Origin: UBA993 sp964389365
Lineage (GTDB): Bacteria > Bacillota > Dethiobacteria > DTU022
Length of the DNA stretch: 11,514 nt
Assembly (NCBI GenBank): GCA_964389365.1
Contig: CAYMDO010000043.1
Span: forward strand, 1 to 11,514
Direction: 5' to 3'
Below, piece after piece: positions 1 to 7,260 of the stretch (position 1 is the stretch's first letter; each line of letters begins with the position of its first letter). A program made the position numbers and the translations under genes. The notes beneath the pieces are model-generated. The model was not told the origin of the DNA, made no database searches, and saw only the letters and a program-made list of their open reading frames with translations.

Positions 1-41
1 TTTACGTGCGGCTTCGTCCTCTCAAACTTCTGCTTAGCCAA
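1..41 (-). CDS. tuf: Elongation factor Tu, N-terminal 13 complete codons (partial, runs off left edge)
   Basis: EF-Tu is the GTPase that delivers aminoacyl-tRNA to the ribosomal A site. Only the extreme N-terminus is in the window. It reads M-A-K-Q-K-F-E-R-T-K-P-H-V and then an AA that would begin the next codon (Asn in the family), which is the standard bacterial EF-Tu opening (AKxKFERTKPHVN). The start codon is TTG at 41-39; no ATG or GTG in frame lies nearby. The choice is well supported by a strong Shine-Dalgarno GGAGGTG at 55-49, 7 nt upstream. The gene begins 18 nt after the fusA stop, so it is very likely cotranscribed with fusA as the last gene of the str operon. A TTG start is unusual for such a highly expressed protein. 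Identity rests on a short peptide plus synteny, and both agree. Confidence 0.93.
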   Translation of the reverse strand, partial: MAKQKFERTKPHV

Positions 42-59
42 TTAAATACACCTCCAAAA

Positions 60-2138
60 TTAATGAGTAACGCTCTGTGTAATTATTTTCTGAGCTATGC
101 TCTGTGGTACCTCTTCATAACGGTAAAACTCCATGTTATAGACCCCGCGGCCCTGGGTATGCGAACGCAGTTCAGTGGCATAGCCAAAAATCTCGTTCAA
201 CGGAACAACGCCCCTGACCACCTGCTGTCCGCCCTTCATTTCTGTACCGAGGATACGGCCGCGGCGGCCGGAATAATCGCTGATAATATCGCCTAAGTAT
301 TCTTCCGGGGCCGATACTTCAACCTTCATCACCGGCTCCAAAAGCACCGGCCTGGCCTTGGAAAGCGCCGCCTTCAGCGCCTTGGAAGCGGCAATTTTAA
401 ATGCCAGCTCGGACGAATCAACTTCATGAAACGACCCGTCAACCAAAACAGCTTTAATGTCAATCACCGGGTATCCGCCGAGGACGCCGTTTAAGGCCGC
501 CTCTTTCAGCCCCGCTTCAATAGCTGGTATATATTCTTTTGGTATAACGCCTCCGACAATATGGTTCTCGAATACAAACCCGCCGCCTGTTTCCAGCGAT
601 GAGAGCTCGATAATTACGTGGCCGTACTGGCCGCGCCCGCCGGACTGGCGGACAAAACGCCCCTCGGCTTTGGTTTCGCCCAGCACGGTTTCCTTGTAGG
701 CAACCTGCGGTTTGCCGACATTAGCCTGAACTTTGAACTCGCGCAGCAGGCGGTCTACGATAATTTCCAAATGAAGCTCGCCCATCCCCGAGATAATGGT
801 CTGCCCGGTATCCTGATCAGTATGAACCTGGAATGTGGGATCTTCTTCGGCCAGCTGCTGCATCGAAACAGACATTTTATCCTGGTCGGCTTTCGTTTTC
901 GGCTCTATGGCCACCGATATAACCGGCTCCGGGAACTGGATATTCTCAAGGATAATCGGCTTGTCAAGGGCGCAGAGCGTATCGCCGGTGCTGATCTCTT
1001 TCGGGCCGATAATGGCCAGGATATCGCCTGTCTGCGCCTTTTCAATCTCTTCCCTGAAGTTGGCGTGCATCCTGATCAGCCTGCTGATGCGCTGCTTTTT
1101 CTGGCGGGTGGCATTCAGGACAACCGACCCTTTTTCAAGCGTACCCGAGTAGGCCCGGACGAAAGCCAGTTTGCCGACAAAGGGGTCAACCATAATCTTA
1201 AAAACCAGGGCGGCAAAGGGCGCGTCAACCGAAGGCAGGCGGAAATCGTCCTCGCCGCTTTTTGGGTTATATCCCTTTACTGCTCCGACGTCAACCGGCG
1301 AAGGCAGGTAGTTCTCCACCGCATCAAGCAGCAGCTGAACACCCTTATTCTTGTATGAAGAGCCGCAAAGCACCGGAACCAGGTTGTGATAAATAGTAGC
1401 TTTGCGCAGCGCCCGGTAACATTCCCCGGGGCTGATCGGATCGCCGTTAAAATATTTTTCCATCAGGGCATCATCGTAGTCGGCTGCAGTTTCGAGTATT
1501 TTTTCACGGTAATCGGCAACCTGCTCAACCATTGCCTCGGGAATATCGGAGTCTATGCTTTGCGTGCCGAGATCATCCTGGTAAAGGATCGCCCGCTGGG
1601 TGATCAGGTCCACCACCCCGGTGAAGTCGCTTTCGTTTCCGATCGGCAGCTGCAGGGGAAGAACCTGAGCACGGAGCCTTTCCTGTAACTGGCGGATAAC
1701 GTTGAAATAATCGGCTCCCACCATATCCATCTTATTTATATAGGCCAGGCGGGGGACCTGGTACCGATCGGCCTGCCGCCATACCGTTTCCGACTGCGGT
1801 TCAACCCCGCCTTTAGCGCAGAAGATTGCAACCATTCCATCCAGCACCCGCAATGAACGCTCTACCTCGACAGTAAAGTCCACGTGCCCGGGCGTATCGA
1901 TAATGTTAATCAAGCTGTCGCGCCACCGGCATGATGTAGCAGCGCTGGTAATGGTTATACCGCGCTCCTGCTCCTGAACCATCCAGTCCATGGTTGCGTT
2001 GCCATCATGCACTTCTCCCAGTTTATGCAGGCGACCGGTATAAAACAGGATTCTTTCCGTGGTGGTCGTCTTGCCGGCGTCAATGTGAGCGGCAATCCCG
2101 ATATTCCTGACTTGCTCCAACTGCATTTCCCTGCTCAT
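60..2138 (-). CDS. fusA: Elongation factor G, translocase GTPase
   Basis: EF-G is the cytoplasmic GTPase that moves tRNA and mRNA after peptide bond formation and, with RRF, splits ribosomes. The 692 residues match the usual length. G-domain motifs are all present: G1 AHIDAGKT (17-24), G2 RGIT (59-62), G3 DTPGH (81-85), G4 NKMD (135-138) and G5 CGSS (258-261) followed by YKNKGVQ. Domain II follows from about 295, domain III contains the GMGELHLE signature, domain IV has the tip motif SFHEVDSSE with His571 at the position of the A-site-contacting histidine, and domain V is at the C-terminus. The ATG at 2138 is preceded by AAGGAGGG at a normal distance; an in-frame ATG at codon 5 is a less likely start. 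This is the canonical translocating form rather than a divergent paralogue. It lies 139 nt after rpsG and 18 nt before tuf. Confidence 0.98.
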   Translation of the reverse strand: MSREMQLEQVRNIGIAAHIDAGKTTTTERILFYTGRLHKLGEVHDGNATMDWMVQEQERGITITSAATSCRWRDSLINIIDTPGHVDFTVEVERSLRVLDGMVAIFCAKGGVEPQSETVWRQADRYQVPRLAYINKMDMVGADYFNVIRQLQERLRAQVLPLQLPIGNESDFTGVVDLITQRAILYQDDLGTQSIDSDIPEAMVEQVADYREKILETAADYDDALMEKYFNGDPISPGECYRALRKATIYHNLVPVLCGSSYKNKGVQLLLDAVENYLPSPVDVGAVKGYNPKSGEDDFRLPSVDAPFAALVFKIMVDPFVGKLAFVRAYSGTLEKGSVVLNATRQKKQRISRLIRMHANFREEIEKAQTGDILAIIGPKEISTGDTLCALDKPIILENIQFPEPVISVAIEPKTKADQDKMSVSMQQLAEEDPTFQVHTDQDTGQTIISGMGELHLEIIVDRLLREFKVQANVGKPQVAYKETVLGETKAEGRFVRQSGGRGQYGHVIIELSSLETGGGFVFENHIVGGVIPKEYIPAIEAGLKEAALNGVLGGYPVIDIKAVLVDGSFHEVDSSELAFKIAASKALKAALSKARPVLLEPVMKVEVSAPEEYLGDIISDYSGRRGRILGTEMKGGQQVVRGVVPLNEIFGYATELRSHTQGRGVYNMEFYRYEEVPQSIAQKIITQSVTH

Positions 2139-2164
2139 CTCTTCCCTCCTTCCATCAGCGTAAA

Positions 2165-2191
2165 CCGGCGCCCGGGCTGCCGGGGAACCGG
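2165..2191 (-). other. GC-rich hairpin in the rpsG-fusA spacer
   Basis: In the transcript sense the spacer forms CCCGG-CAGC-CCGGG (5 bp), enclosed by an outer CCGG/CCGG pairing across a small internal loop. It sits about 10 nt upstream of the fusA Shine-Dalgarno. No U-run follows (the next bases are TTTACG), so it does not look like an intrinsic terminator. It could be a processing site or modulate fusA translation, but that is inference. I found no convincing promoter in the rest of the 139-nt spacer. Confidence 0.4.
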
Positions 2192-2277
2192 AAAACCCGC
2201 ATTGCTATAACCTTGCTCTCCATCCCGCACCGGATTCTCAGCAAAATTTCTTAATTAAACCCTGCCGGCGTCAAACC

Positions 2278-2748
2278 CTACCAGCGGTAGTGGGCAAAAG
2301 CTTTATTTGACTCTGCCATTTTGTGCGTATCTTCTTTTTTCTTGATCGCCCCGCCCATGTTGTTAAAGGCATCCATCAGTTCACCGGCCAGGCGCTTTGC
2401 CATCGTTTTTTCACCGCGGGCCCTTGAATAATTGATTAACCAGCGGATAGCCAAAATGTTTTTCCGGTTTGTATTGACTTCAACTGGAACCTGGTAGGTA
2501 GCGCCACCGACCCGGCGGGGCTTTACTTCCAGCACGGGAGAAACATTGCGCATTGCTGTTTCAAAGACTGCGTGCGGATCTTTTCCCGTTTTCTCCCTGA
2601 TAATCTCAAACGCATCATAAATAATCTCCTGCGCCGTTCCCCGCTGTCCATCGAACATCAGCTTATTAACAAACCGGGTTACCACTTTGCTGTTATAGAC
2701 GGGGTCCGCCAGGATATCTCTTTTTGCTACAGGTCCTTTTCGTGGCAT
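2278..2748 (-). CDS. rpsG: 30S ribosomal protein S7 (uS7)
   Basis: S7 nucleates assembly of the 30S head by binding the 3' major domain of 16S rRNA and contacts mRNA and tRNA at the E site. The 156 residues equal the usual bacterial length. Diagnostic stretches are the N-terminal MPRKGPVAKRDILADPVYNS, the VNKLMFDGQRGTAQ segment (about 28-41), KPRRVGGATYQVPVEV (about 76-91) and the C-terminal NKAFAHYRW. The start ATG is preceded by AAGGAG, but the spacing is about 13 nt, longer than for its neighbours. A nearer out-of-frame ATG lies between them, 10 nt upstream of the true start. It follows rpsL after 21 nt and is cotranscribed with it. The stop is TAG. Confidence 0.98.
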   Translation of the reverse strand: MPRKGPVAKRDILADPVYNSKVVTRFVNKLMFDGQRGTAQEIIYDAFEIIREKTGKDPHAVFETAMRNVSPVLEVKPRRVGGATYQVPVEVNTNRKNILAIRWLINYSRARGEKTMAKRLAGELMDAFNNMGGAIKKKEDTHKMAESNKAFAHYRW

Positions 2749-2769
2749 CTTCTTTCATCCGCTCCTTAC

Positions 2770-3150
2770 TTATTTACTGCTTTTCGGCCGCTTTGTGCCG
2801 TATTTCGAACGTCCCTGCGACCGTCTTTCAACACCGGCGGAATCCAGGGCGCCGCGCACCATGTGATAGCGGACACCGGGAAGATCCTTAACCCTGCCGC
2901 CCCTGACCAGAACCACCGAGTGCTCCTGCAGGTTATGCCCGATTCCGGGGATGTAAGCAGTCACTTCAACTCCATTGGTCAGGCGGACTCTGGCAATTTT
3001 ACGCAGGGCAGAGTTCGGCTTTTTCGGGGTGGTGGTAGAAACTCTTGTGCATACTCCCCTTTTCTGCGGGGAACAATCGAGGGCCGGTGCAGACGATTTC
3101 CTGGTAATCTGCTGGCGGCCTTTGCGCACTAATTGATTTATTGTCGGCAT
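2770..3150 (-). CDS. rpsL: 30S ribosomal protein S12 (uS12)
   Basis: S12 lines the decoding centre of the 30S subunit and influences fidelity. The start is placed at the ATG at 3150, giving MPTINQLVRKGR and 126 residues. A longer in-frame reading up to 3186 exists but would add 12 residues not found in the family and would overlap ybxF. The chosen ATG has an ideal AAGGAGGTG about 5 nt upstream. Conserved elements are TPKKPNSALRK (Lys43, Lys44), GHNLQEHSVV and GGRVKDLPGVRYH with Lys88 and Asp89; Asp89 is the residue methylthiolated in many bacteria. Lys43 and Lys88 are wild type, so no streptomycin-resistance substitution is visible at these sites. The ybxF stop codon TGA lies right beside this Shine-Dalgarno, consistent with translational coupling. 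Confidence 0.98.
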   Translation of the reverse strand: MPTINQLVRKGRQQITRKSSAPALDCSPQKRGVCTRVSTTTPKKPNSALRKIARVRLTNGVEVTAYIPGIGHNLQEHSVVLVRGGRVKDLPGVRYHMVRGALDSAGVERRSQGRSKYGTKRPKSSK

Positions 3151-3163
3151 CAGTCCACCTCCT

Positions 3164-3412
3164 TCATTCTTTTGTGATGGCAGCAACCGCTGCTTTAACT
3201 TTTATCCCGCACAATTTGCCGAGCTGGTGCATGGTCTCGACATAGTGGGGGTTAACCCCTTCGGTTTCGCAGACGGCGAGCACCGGGCGGGTCACTTTTT
3301 CTTCGGCGTCTGTGGCAATAAACACGTGGAGAGCTTCGCCCTTTTCAAGGGCTTTTAAGGTTTGCTTGGCTCCGACGACCTTTCGCCGGGCACTGCTTAT
3401 TAGCTCCTTCAC
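3164..3412 (-). CDS. ybxF: L7Ae/YbxF-type kink-turn RNA-binding ribosomal protein
   Basis: This is a small L7Ae/L30e/S12e/Gadd45-superfamily protein. Family members bind kink-turn RNA; the Bacillus homologue YbxF associates with ribosomes, and its gene lies at this same site between rpoC and rpsL. I start it at GTG 3412, giving 82 residues, the typical family length. It opens VKELISSARRKVVGAKQT and contains the RNA-binding signature GAKQTLKALEKGEA (about 14-27), the FIATDAEEKV segment and the GKLCGI helix near the C-terminus. A GTG at 3439 (91 residues) is a possible alternative. A longer reading from TTG 3505 is rejected, because its first codons are the -35 box of a strong promoter and would lie upstream of the transcription start. 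The Shine-Dalgarno (GGAAGGG) is weaker than its neighbours' and could pair in a small GGGT/ACCC hairpin. The stop is TGA, 13 nt before rpsL. Confidence 0.88.
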   Translation of the reverse strand: MKELISSARRKVVGAKQTLKALEKGEALHVFIATDAEEKVTRPVLAVCETEGVNPHYVETMHQLGKLCGIKVKAAVAAITKE

Positions 3413-3450
3413 CCGGGTTTTCCACCCTTCCTTTTGCACAGGCCTAACTG

Positions 3451-3471
3451 AGCACGCCCCTGAGGCGCACC
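3451..3471 (-). other. 5'-terminal stem-loop of the str-operon transcript
   Basis: In the transcript sense GGTGCGCC (3471-3464) pairs with GGCGTGCT (3458-3451) across the loop TCAGG: 8 pairs, four of them G-C/C-G next to the loop and three G-U wobbles further out. The start point predicted from the adjacent -10 box is around 3470, so the RNA would begin almost exactly with this stem. A 5'-terminal stem is a known way to protect mRNA from 5'-end-dependent decay. No kink-turn consensus (UGA...GA) was found here, so autoregulation by the YbxF protein is not supported. Confidence 0.45.
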
Positions 3472-3476
3472 TTAAG

Positions 3477-3505
3477 ATTCTATCACCGTCTGGAAACGTT
3501 GTCAA
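3477..3505 (-). promoter_or_regulatory. Sigma-A-type promoter for ybxF-rpsL-rpsG-fusA-tuf
   Basis: The minus strand has a perfect -35 TTGACA (3505-3500), a 17-nt spacer and a -10 TAGAAT (3482-3477, 5 of 6 consensus) preceded by TGA, which is an extended -10. It begins 14 nt past the rpoC stop. No terminator-like hairpin separates rpoC from it, so readthrough from rpoBC can add to expression. Transcription is predicted to start near 3470, about 58 nt upstream of the ybxF GTG. This is the strongest promoter match in the window. Confidence 0.8.
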
Positions 3506-3518
3506 TTAAAAGATCCAA

Positions 3519-6500
3519 TTAATCCTCAAACATTTCGGGATCTGCTTCGACCCTTTCCGGCCCCTGAACGCCAGTGGCGGCAATAACCGTTTCGCCGGTA
3601 TCAAGGCCGAGCCGGGCAACCGGCGCTTTAACCGCTTCCGGCCCGGGCGCCAGGCCTTCGGGGAATACGGAAATATTGCGGTAACGGGTCATCCCTGTGC
3701 CGGCCGGAATAAGTTTGCCGATAATCACGTTCTCTTTCAGGCCGAGCAGGTGATCTTTACGGCCCTTGATCGATGCTTCGGTTAATACGCGGGTCGTCTC
3801 CTGGAATGAGGCCGCCGAAAGGAACGACTCCGTCGCCAGGGAGGTTTTGGTGATGCCGAGCAGAAGCGGGCGGGCTACAGCCGGCTTGCCGCCTGCCTCG
3901 ATTGTTTGATCGTTAATCTCGTCAAACAGGTAGCTGTCAAGCATGCCGCCGGGCAGCAGTTCGGTATCGCCCGGGTCTTCCACTTTGACCTTCTTCAGCA
4001 TTTGGCGGACAATGATTTCTATGTGCTTATCATTGATATCGACGCCCTGCATCTTGTAAACCCACTGGACCTCTTTTAAAAAGTAAAGCTGGACGCCGCG
4101 CACCCCTTTGATTTTCAGCAGTTCATGGGGGTTGATCGAGCCTTCGGTCATCTCATCGCCCGCGCTCACTTTTTCGCCGTTTCCTATTTTAATCCGCGCC
4201 CCGTAGGGAATGGCGTAAACGCGGTGGTCGCCCTGCTCGGATGTAATCCGGATTTCGCGCTTGTATCGTGTTTCAAGCACTTCAGCTTCGCCGGCAATTT
4301 CGGCGATCAATGACTGGCCTTTCGGCTTCCGGGCTTCAAAAAGCTCTTCAACCCGCGGCAGCCCCTGGGTGATATCATCCCCGGCCACCCCGCCGGTGTG
4401 GAAAGTCCTCATGGTCAGCTGAGTGCCCGGTTCGCCGATCGACTGGGCGGCGATAATCCCCACCGCTTCGCCGACATTGACCAGCTTGCCGCTGGCCAGG
4501 TCGCGGCCATAGCATTTGACGCAAACCCCGTGACGGGTTTTGCAGGTCAGCGCCGAGCGAAAGCGCACTTCGGTAATTTTCAGTTCCGCCACCTGGGCGG
4601 CCAGCTCTTCAGTGATCAGCGCATCGGCCTCGATCAGCACCTCGCCGCTCTCGGGATGGTAAACCGGCTCCATCGTGAAACGGCCGACCAGGCGCATAAC
4701 GGCATCTTCGAGGTTTTCTTCCTTGTCGAGGAATTCGCTCAAGCCGATCGACTGGCCCGTGCCGCAATCGTCTTCGCGTATGATCACATCCTGTACCACG
4801 TCCACCAGGCGCCGGGTCAGGTAGCCGGAGTTGGCGGTTTTCAGCGCCGTATCGGCCAAACCTTTGCGTGCGCCGTGGGTGGAGATAAAGAACTCGATAA
4901 CGGTTAAACCCTCCCTGAAGTTTGCCTTGATCGGAATATCCATGATCCGGCCGGTCGGATCCGCCATCAGGCCGCGCATCCCGGCCAGCTGGGTAATCTG
5001 CGATTCATTGCCGCGGGCGCCTGAGTGGGCCATCATGTAAATCGGGTTCAGCTCGTCAAGGCCGCTCATCAGGGCTTTCGATACTTCGTCCTTCGCTTTG
5101 CCCCAGATATCGATAACGCGGTCATAACGCTCTTTTTCCGTAATCAAACCGCGATCGTACTGCTGCTCGGTGTTTTCAACTTTTTCCTCCGCAGCGGCAA
5201 GGATCTCGTATTTTTCCGGGGGGATGACAATATCGTCAACGGCAACGGTCACACCGGCCCTCGTTGCATAGCGGAAACCGAGTTTCTTAACCTGGTCGAG
5301 GATTTCAGCGGTCTTGGTGTTGCCGTACATCCTGTAGCAGCGGGCAATCAGCTCGGCTAGGAAATCCTTCTTGATCGCCTTGTAGCGGGGCCGCGATCCG
5401 AGAAGTTTCGCCGGGTCGAGGTTTTTTAGCGGTATAAAGCTATCCTCCGGCAAGGAGTTGGAAAAAACGGCATTGTTCATGTACGGAAAATCTTTGGGGA
5501 ATACTTCATTAAAGATTACTTTGCCGACGGTCGTCAGCAGGTATTTCTTGCGGCGGGCAAAATCGCGGCCCTTAAACCCCGCTGCCCGGATCAGGATCCG
5601 CGCGTGAAGGTCAAGGTATCCGAGTTCGAAAGCGGTGATTGCCTCTTCCGGGTCGGGAAATACCTTGCTCTCGCCCGGGACGCCGTCTTTTTCCATGGTC
5701 AGGTAGTAACAGCCGAGCACCATATCCTGGGTCGGGGTGGTAACCGGGCGCCCGTCTTTCGGGTTAAGGATATTGTGGGCCGACAACATCAGCAATCTTG
5801 CCTCAGCCTGGGCCTCAGCCGACAGCGGCACGTGAACAGCCATCTGGTCGCCGTCGAAGTCGGCATTGTAAGCGGCGCAGACCAGGGGATGGATCTGGAT
5901 CGCCCGCCCTTCAACCAGTACCGGTTCGAAAGCCTGGATCCCCAAGCGGTGCAGGGTCGGAGCGCGGTTAAGCAGTACGGGGTGATCCTTGATCACTTCC
6001 TCCAGGACATCCCAAACCTCGGGGCGGACCTTTTCAACCATGCGTTTCGCGCTCTTGATATTGTGCGCCATGCCTTCCTGGACCAGGCGCTTCATCACAA
6101 ACGGCTTAAAGAGCTCCAGGGCCATTTCTTTCGGCAGCCCGCACTGGTACAGTTTCAGTTCCGGGCCGACCACGATAACCGAACGGCCCGAGTAGTCAAC
6201 CCTTTTGCCGAGCAGGTTCTGGCGGAACCTTCCCTGCTTGCCTTTCAGCATATCGCTTAAAGATTTCAGCGGGCGGTTTCCGGGCCCGGTTACCGGGCGG
6301 CCGCGGCGGCCGTTGTCAATCAGGGCATCCACGGCTTCCTGCAGCATCCGCTTTTCATTGCGGACGATAATATCGGGTGCGCCAAGGTCCAGCAGCCGCT
6401 TCAAACGGTTGTTGCGGTTGATAACCCGGCGGTAGAGGTCATTTAAGTCGGATGTGGCAAAGCGCCCTCCGTCCAGCTGCACCATGGGGCGCAGGTCAGG

Positions 6501-7226
6501 GGGGATTACCGGGATAGCGTCAAGGATCATCCAGGAGGGGTTGTTACCCGACTGGCGAAAAGCTTCGACCACTTCCAGGCGGCGGGTTGCCCGGATCTTT
6601 TTCTGGCCGCTTGAGCTGAGCAGCTCCTCGCGCAGCTCTTCAGCAACCTCATCCAGGTCGAGCCCGGCTAAAAGCTTCTTAATCGCTTCCGCGCCCATCT
6701 CGGCCTTAAAGCCTTTGCCTCCCTTAAAAAGAGCCTGGTATTTTTCAAAGTATTCACGGTACTCTGCTTCGGTCAACAGCTGTTTCTTGCTGAGATAAGT
6801 ATCACCGGGGTCGATAACGGCGTATGCGGCAAAGTAAAGGATCTTCTCCAGGGACCGGGGCGACATGTCAAGCAGCAGCCCCAACCGGCTGGGAATACCC
6901 TTAAAGTACCAGATGTGCGAAACCGGGGCGGCCAGCTCTATATGGCCCATCCGCTCGCGGCGAACTTTGGCCCGGGTGACCTCAACCCCGCAGCGATCGC
7001 AGACGATACCGCGGTAGCGCACCCGCTTGTACTTGCCGCAGTGACATTCCCAGTCTTTCTGCGGCCCGAAAATTTTTTCGCAAAACAGGCCTTCCCGCTC
7101 CGGTTTCAAAGTCCGGTAGTTAATTGTTTCGGGCTTTTTTACTTCGCCCCGCGACCAGGCCCTGATCTGCTCCGATGATGCCAACCCAATTTTTAAAGCA
7201 TCAAAATTATTTACATCCAACAACAA
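3519..7226 (-). CDS. rpoC: DNA-directed RNA polymerase subunit beta'
   Basis: RpoC is the beta' subunit, carrying the catalytic Mg site, the sigma-binding clamp helices, the bridge helix and the trigger loop. Its 1235 residues are close to the Bacillota norm of about 1200. Visible in order: the N-terminal zinc site Cys61, Cys63, Cys76, Cys79; the active-site motif NADFDGD (454-460) with Asp456, Asp458 and Asp460; the second zinc site Cys821, Cys895, Cys902, Cys905; and the trigger-loop region GEPGTQLTMRTFHTGG. The start is TTG within three tandem TTG codons (7226, 7223, 7220) after AAAGGAGA, at spacings of 5, 8 and 11 nt. The second gives M-L-D-V-N-N-F, the opening I recall for Bacillus RpoC. 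It lies 34 nt after the rpoB stop with no promoter or terminator between, so rpoBC is one transcription unit. Confidence 0.98.
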   Translation of the reverse strand: MLLDVNNFDALKIGLASSEQIRAWSRGEVKKPETINYRTLKPEREGLFCEKIFGPQKDWECHCGKYKRVRYRGIVCDRCGVEVTRAKVRRERMGHIELAAPVSHIWYFKGIPSRLGLLLDMSPRSLEKILYFAAYAVIDPGDTYLSKKQLLTEAEYREYFEKYQALFKGGKGFKAEMGAEAIKKLLAGLDLDEVAEELREELLSSSGQKKIRATRRLEVVEAFRQSGNNPSWMILDAIPVIPPDLRPMVQLDGGRFATSDLNDLYRRVINRNNRLKRLLDLGAPDIIVRNEKRMLQEAVDALIDNGRRGRPVTGPGNRPLKSLSDMLKGKQGRFRQNLLGKRVDYSGRSVIVVGPELKLYQCGLPKEMALELFKPFVMKRLVQEGMAHNIKSAKRMVEKVRPEVWDVLEEVIKDHPVLLNRAPTLHRLGIQAFEPVLVEGRAIQIHPLVCAAYNADFDGDQMAVHVPLSAEAQAEARLLMLSAHNILNPKDGRPVTTPTQDMVLGCYYLTMEKDGVPGESKVFPDPEEAITAFELGYLDLHARILIRAAGFKGRDFARRKKYLLTTVGKVIFNEVFPKDFPYMNNAVFSNSLPEDSFIPLKNLDPAKLLGSRPRYKAIKKDFLAELIARCYRMYGNTKTAEILDQVKKLGFRYATRAGVTVAVDDIVIPPEKYEILAAAEEKVENTEQQYDRGLITEKERYDRVIDIWGKAKDEVSKALMSGLDELNPIYMMAHSGARGNESQITQLAGMRGLMADPTGRIMDIPIKANFREGLTVIEFFISTHGARKGLADTALKTANSGYLTRRLVDVVQDVIIREDDCGTGQSIGLSEFLDKEENLEDAVMRLVGRFTMEPVYHPESGEVLIEADALITEELAAQVAELKITEVRFRSALTCKTRHGVCVKCYGRDLASGKLVNVGEAVGIIAAQSIGEPGTQLTMRTFHTGGVAGDDITQGLPRVEELFEARKPKGQSLIAEIAGEAEVLETRYKREIRITSEQGDHRVYAIPYGARIKIGNGEKVSAGDEMTEGSINPHELLKIKGVRGVQLYFLKEVQWVYKMQGVDINDKHIEIIVRQMLKKVKVEDPGDTELLPGGMLDSYLFDEINDQTIEAGGKPAVARPLLLGITKTSLATESFLSAASFQETTRVLTEASIKGRKDHLLGLKENVIIGKLIPAGTGMTRYRNISVFPEGLAPGPEAVKAPVARLGLDTGETVIAATGVQGPERVEADPEMFED

Positions 7227-7260
7227 GATCTCTCCTTTCGCCAGGGGTCAACCTGTGCTG

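Noticed and set aside
2200..2277. Promoter for fusA in the rpsG-fusA spacer (TTGACG near the rpsG stop, TATAGC further on)
   Set aside because: No -10 at a sensible distance from the TTGACG and no -35 at a sensible distance from the TATAGC.
3151..3186. N-terminal extension of S12 by 12 residues
   Set aside because: It overlaps the ybxF C-terminus, whereas the ATG at 3150 has an ideal ribosome binding site and gives the universal MPTINQL start.
3506..3518. Terminator between rpoC and ybxF
   Set aside because: The gap before the promoter has only a weak AATTG/TAATT similarity and no GC stem with a U-run.
4398..6260. Long plus-strand open frames opposite rpoC
   Set aside because: They are antisense shadows of a highly conserved, uninterrupted rpoC, with no family resemblance and no ribosome binding sites.
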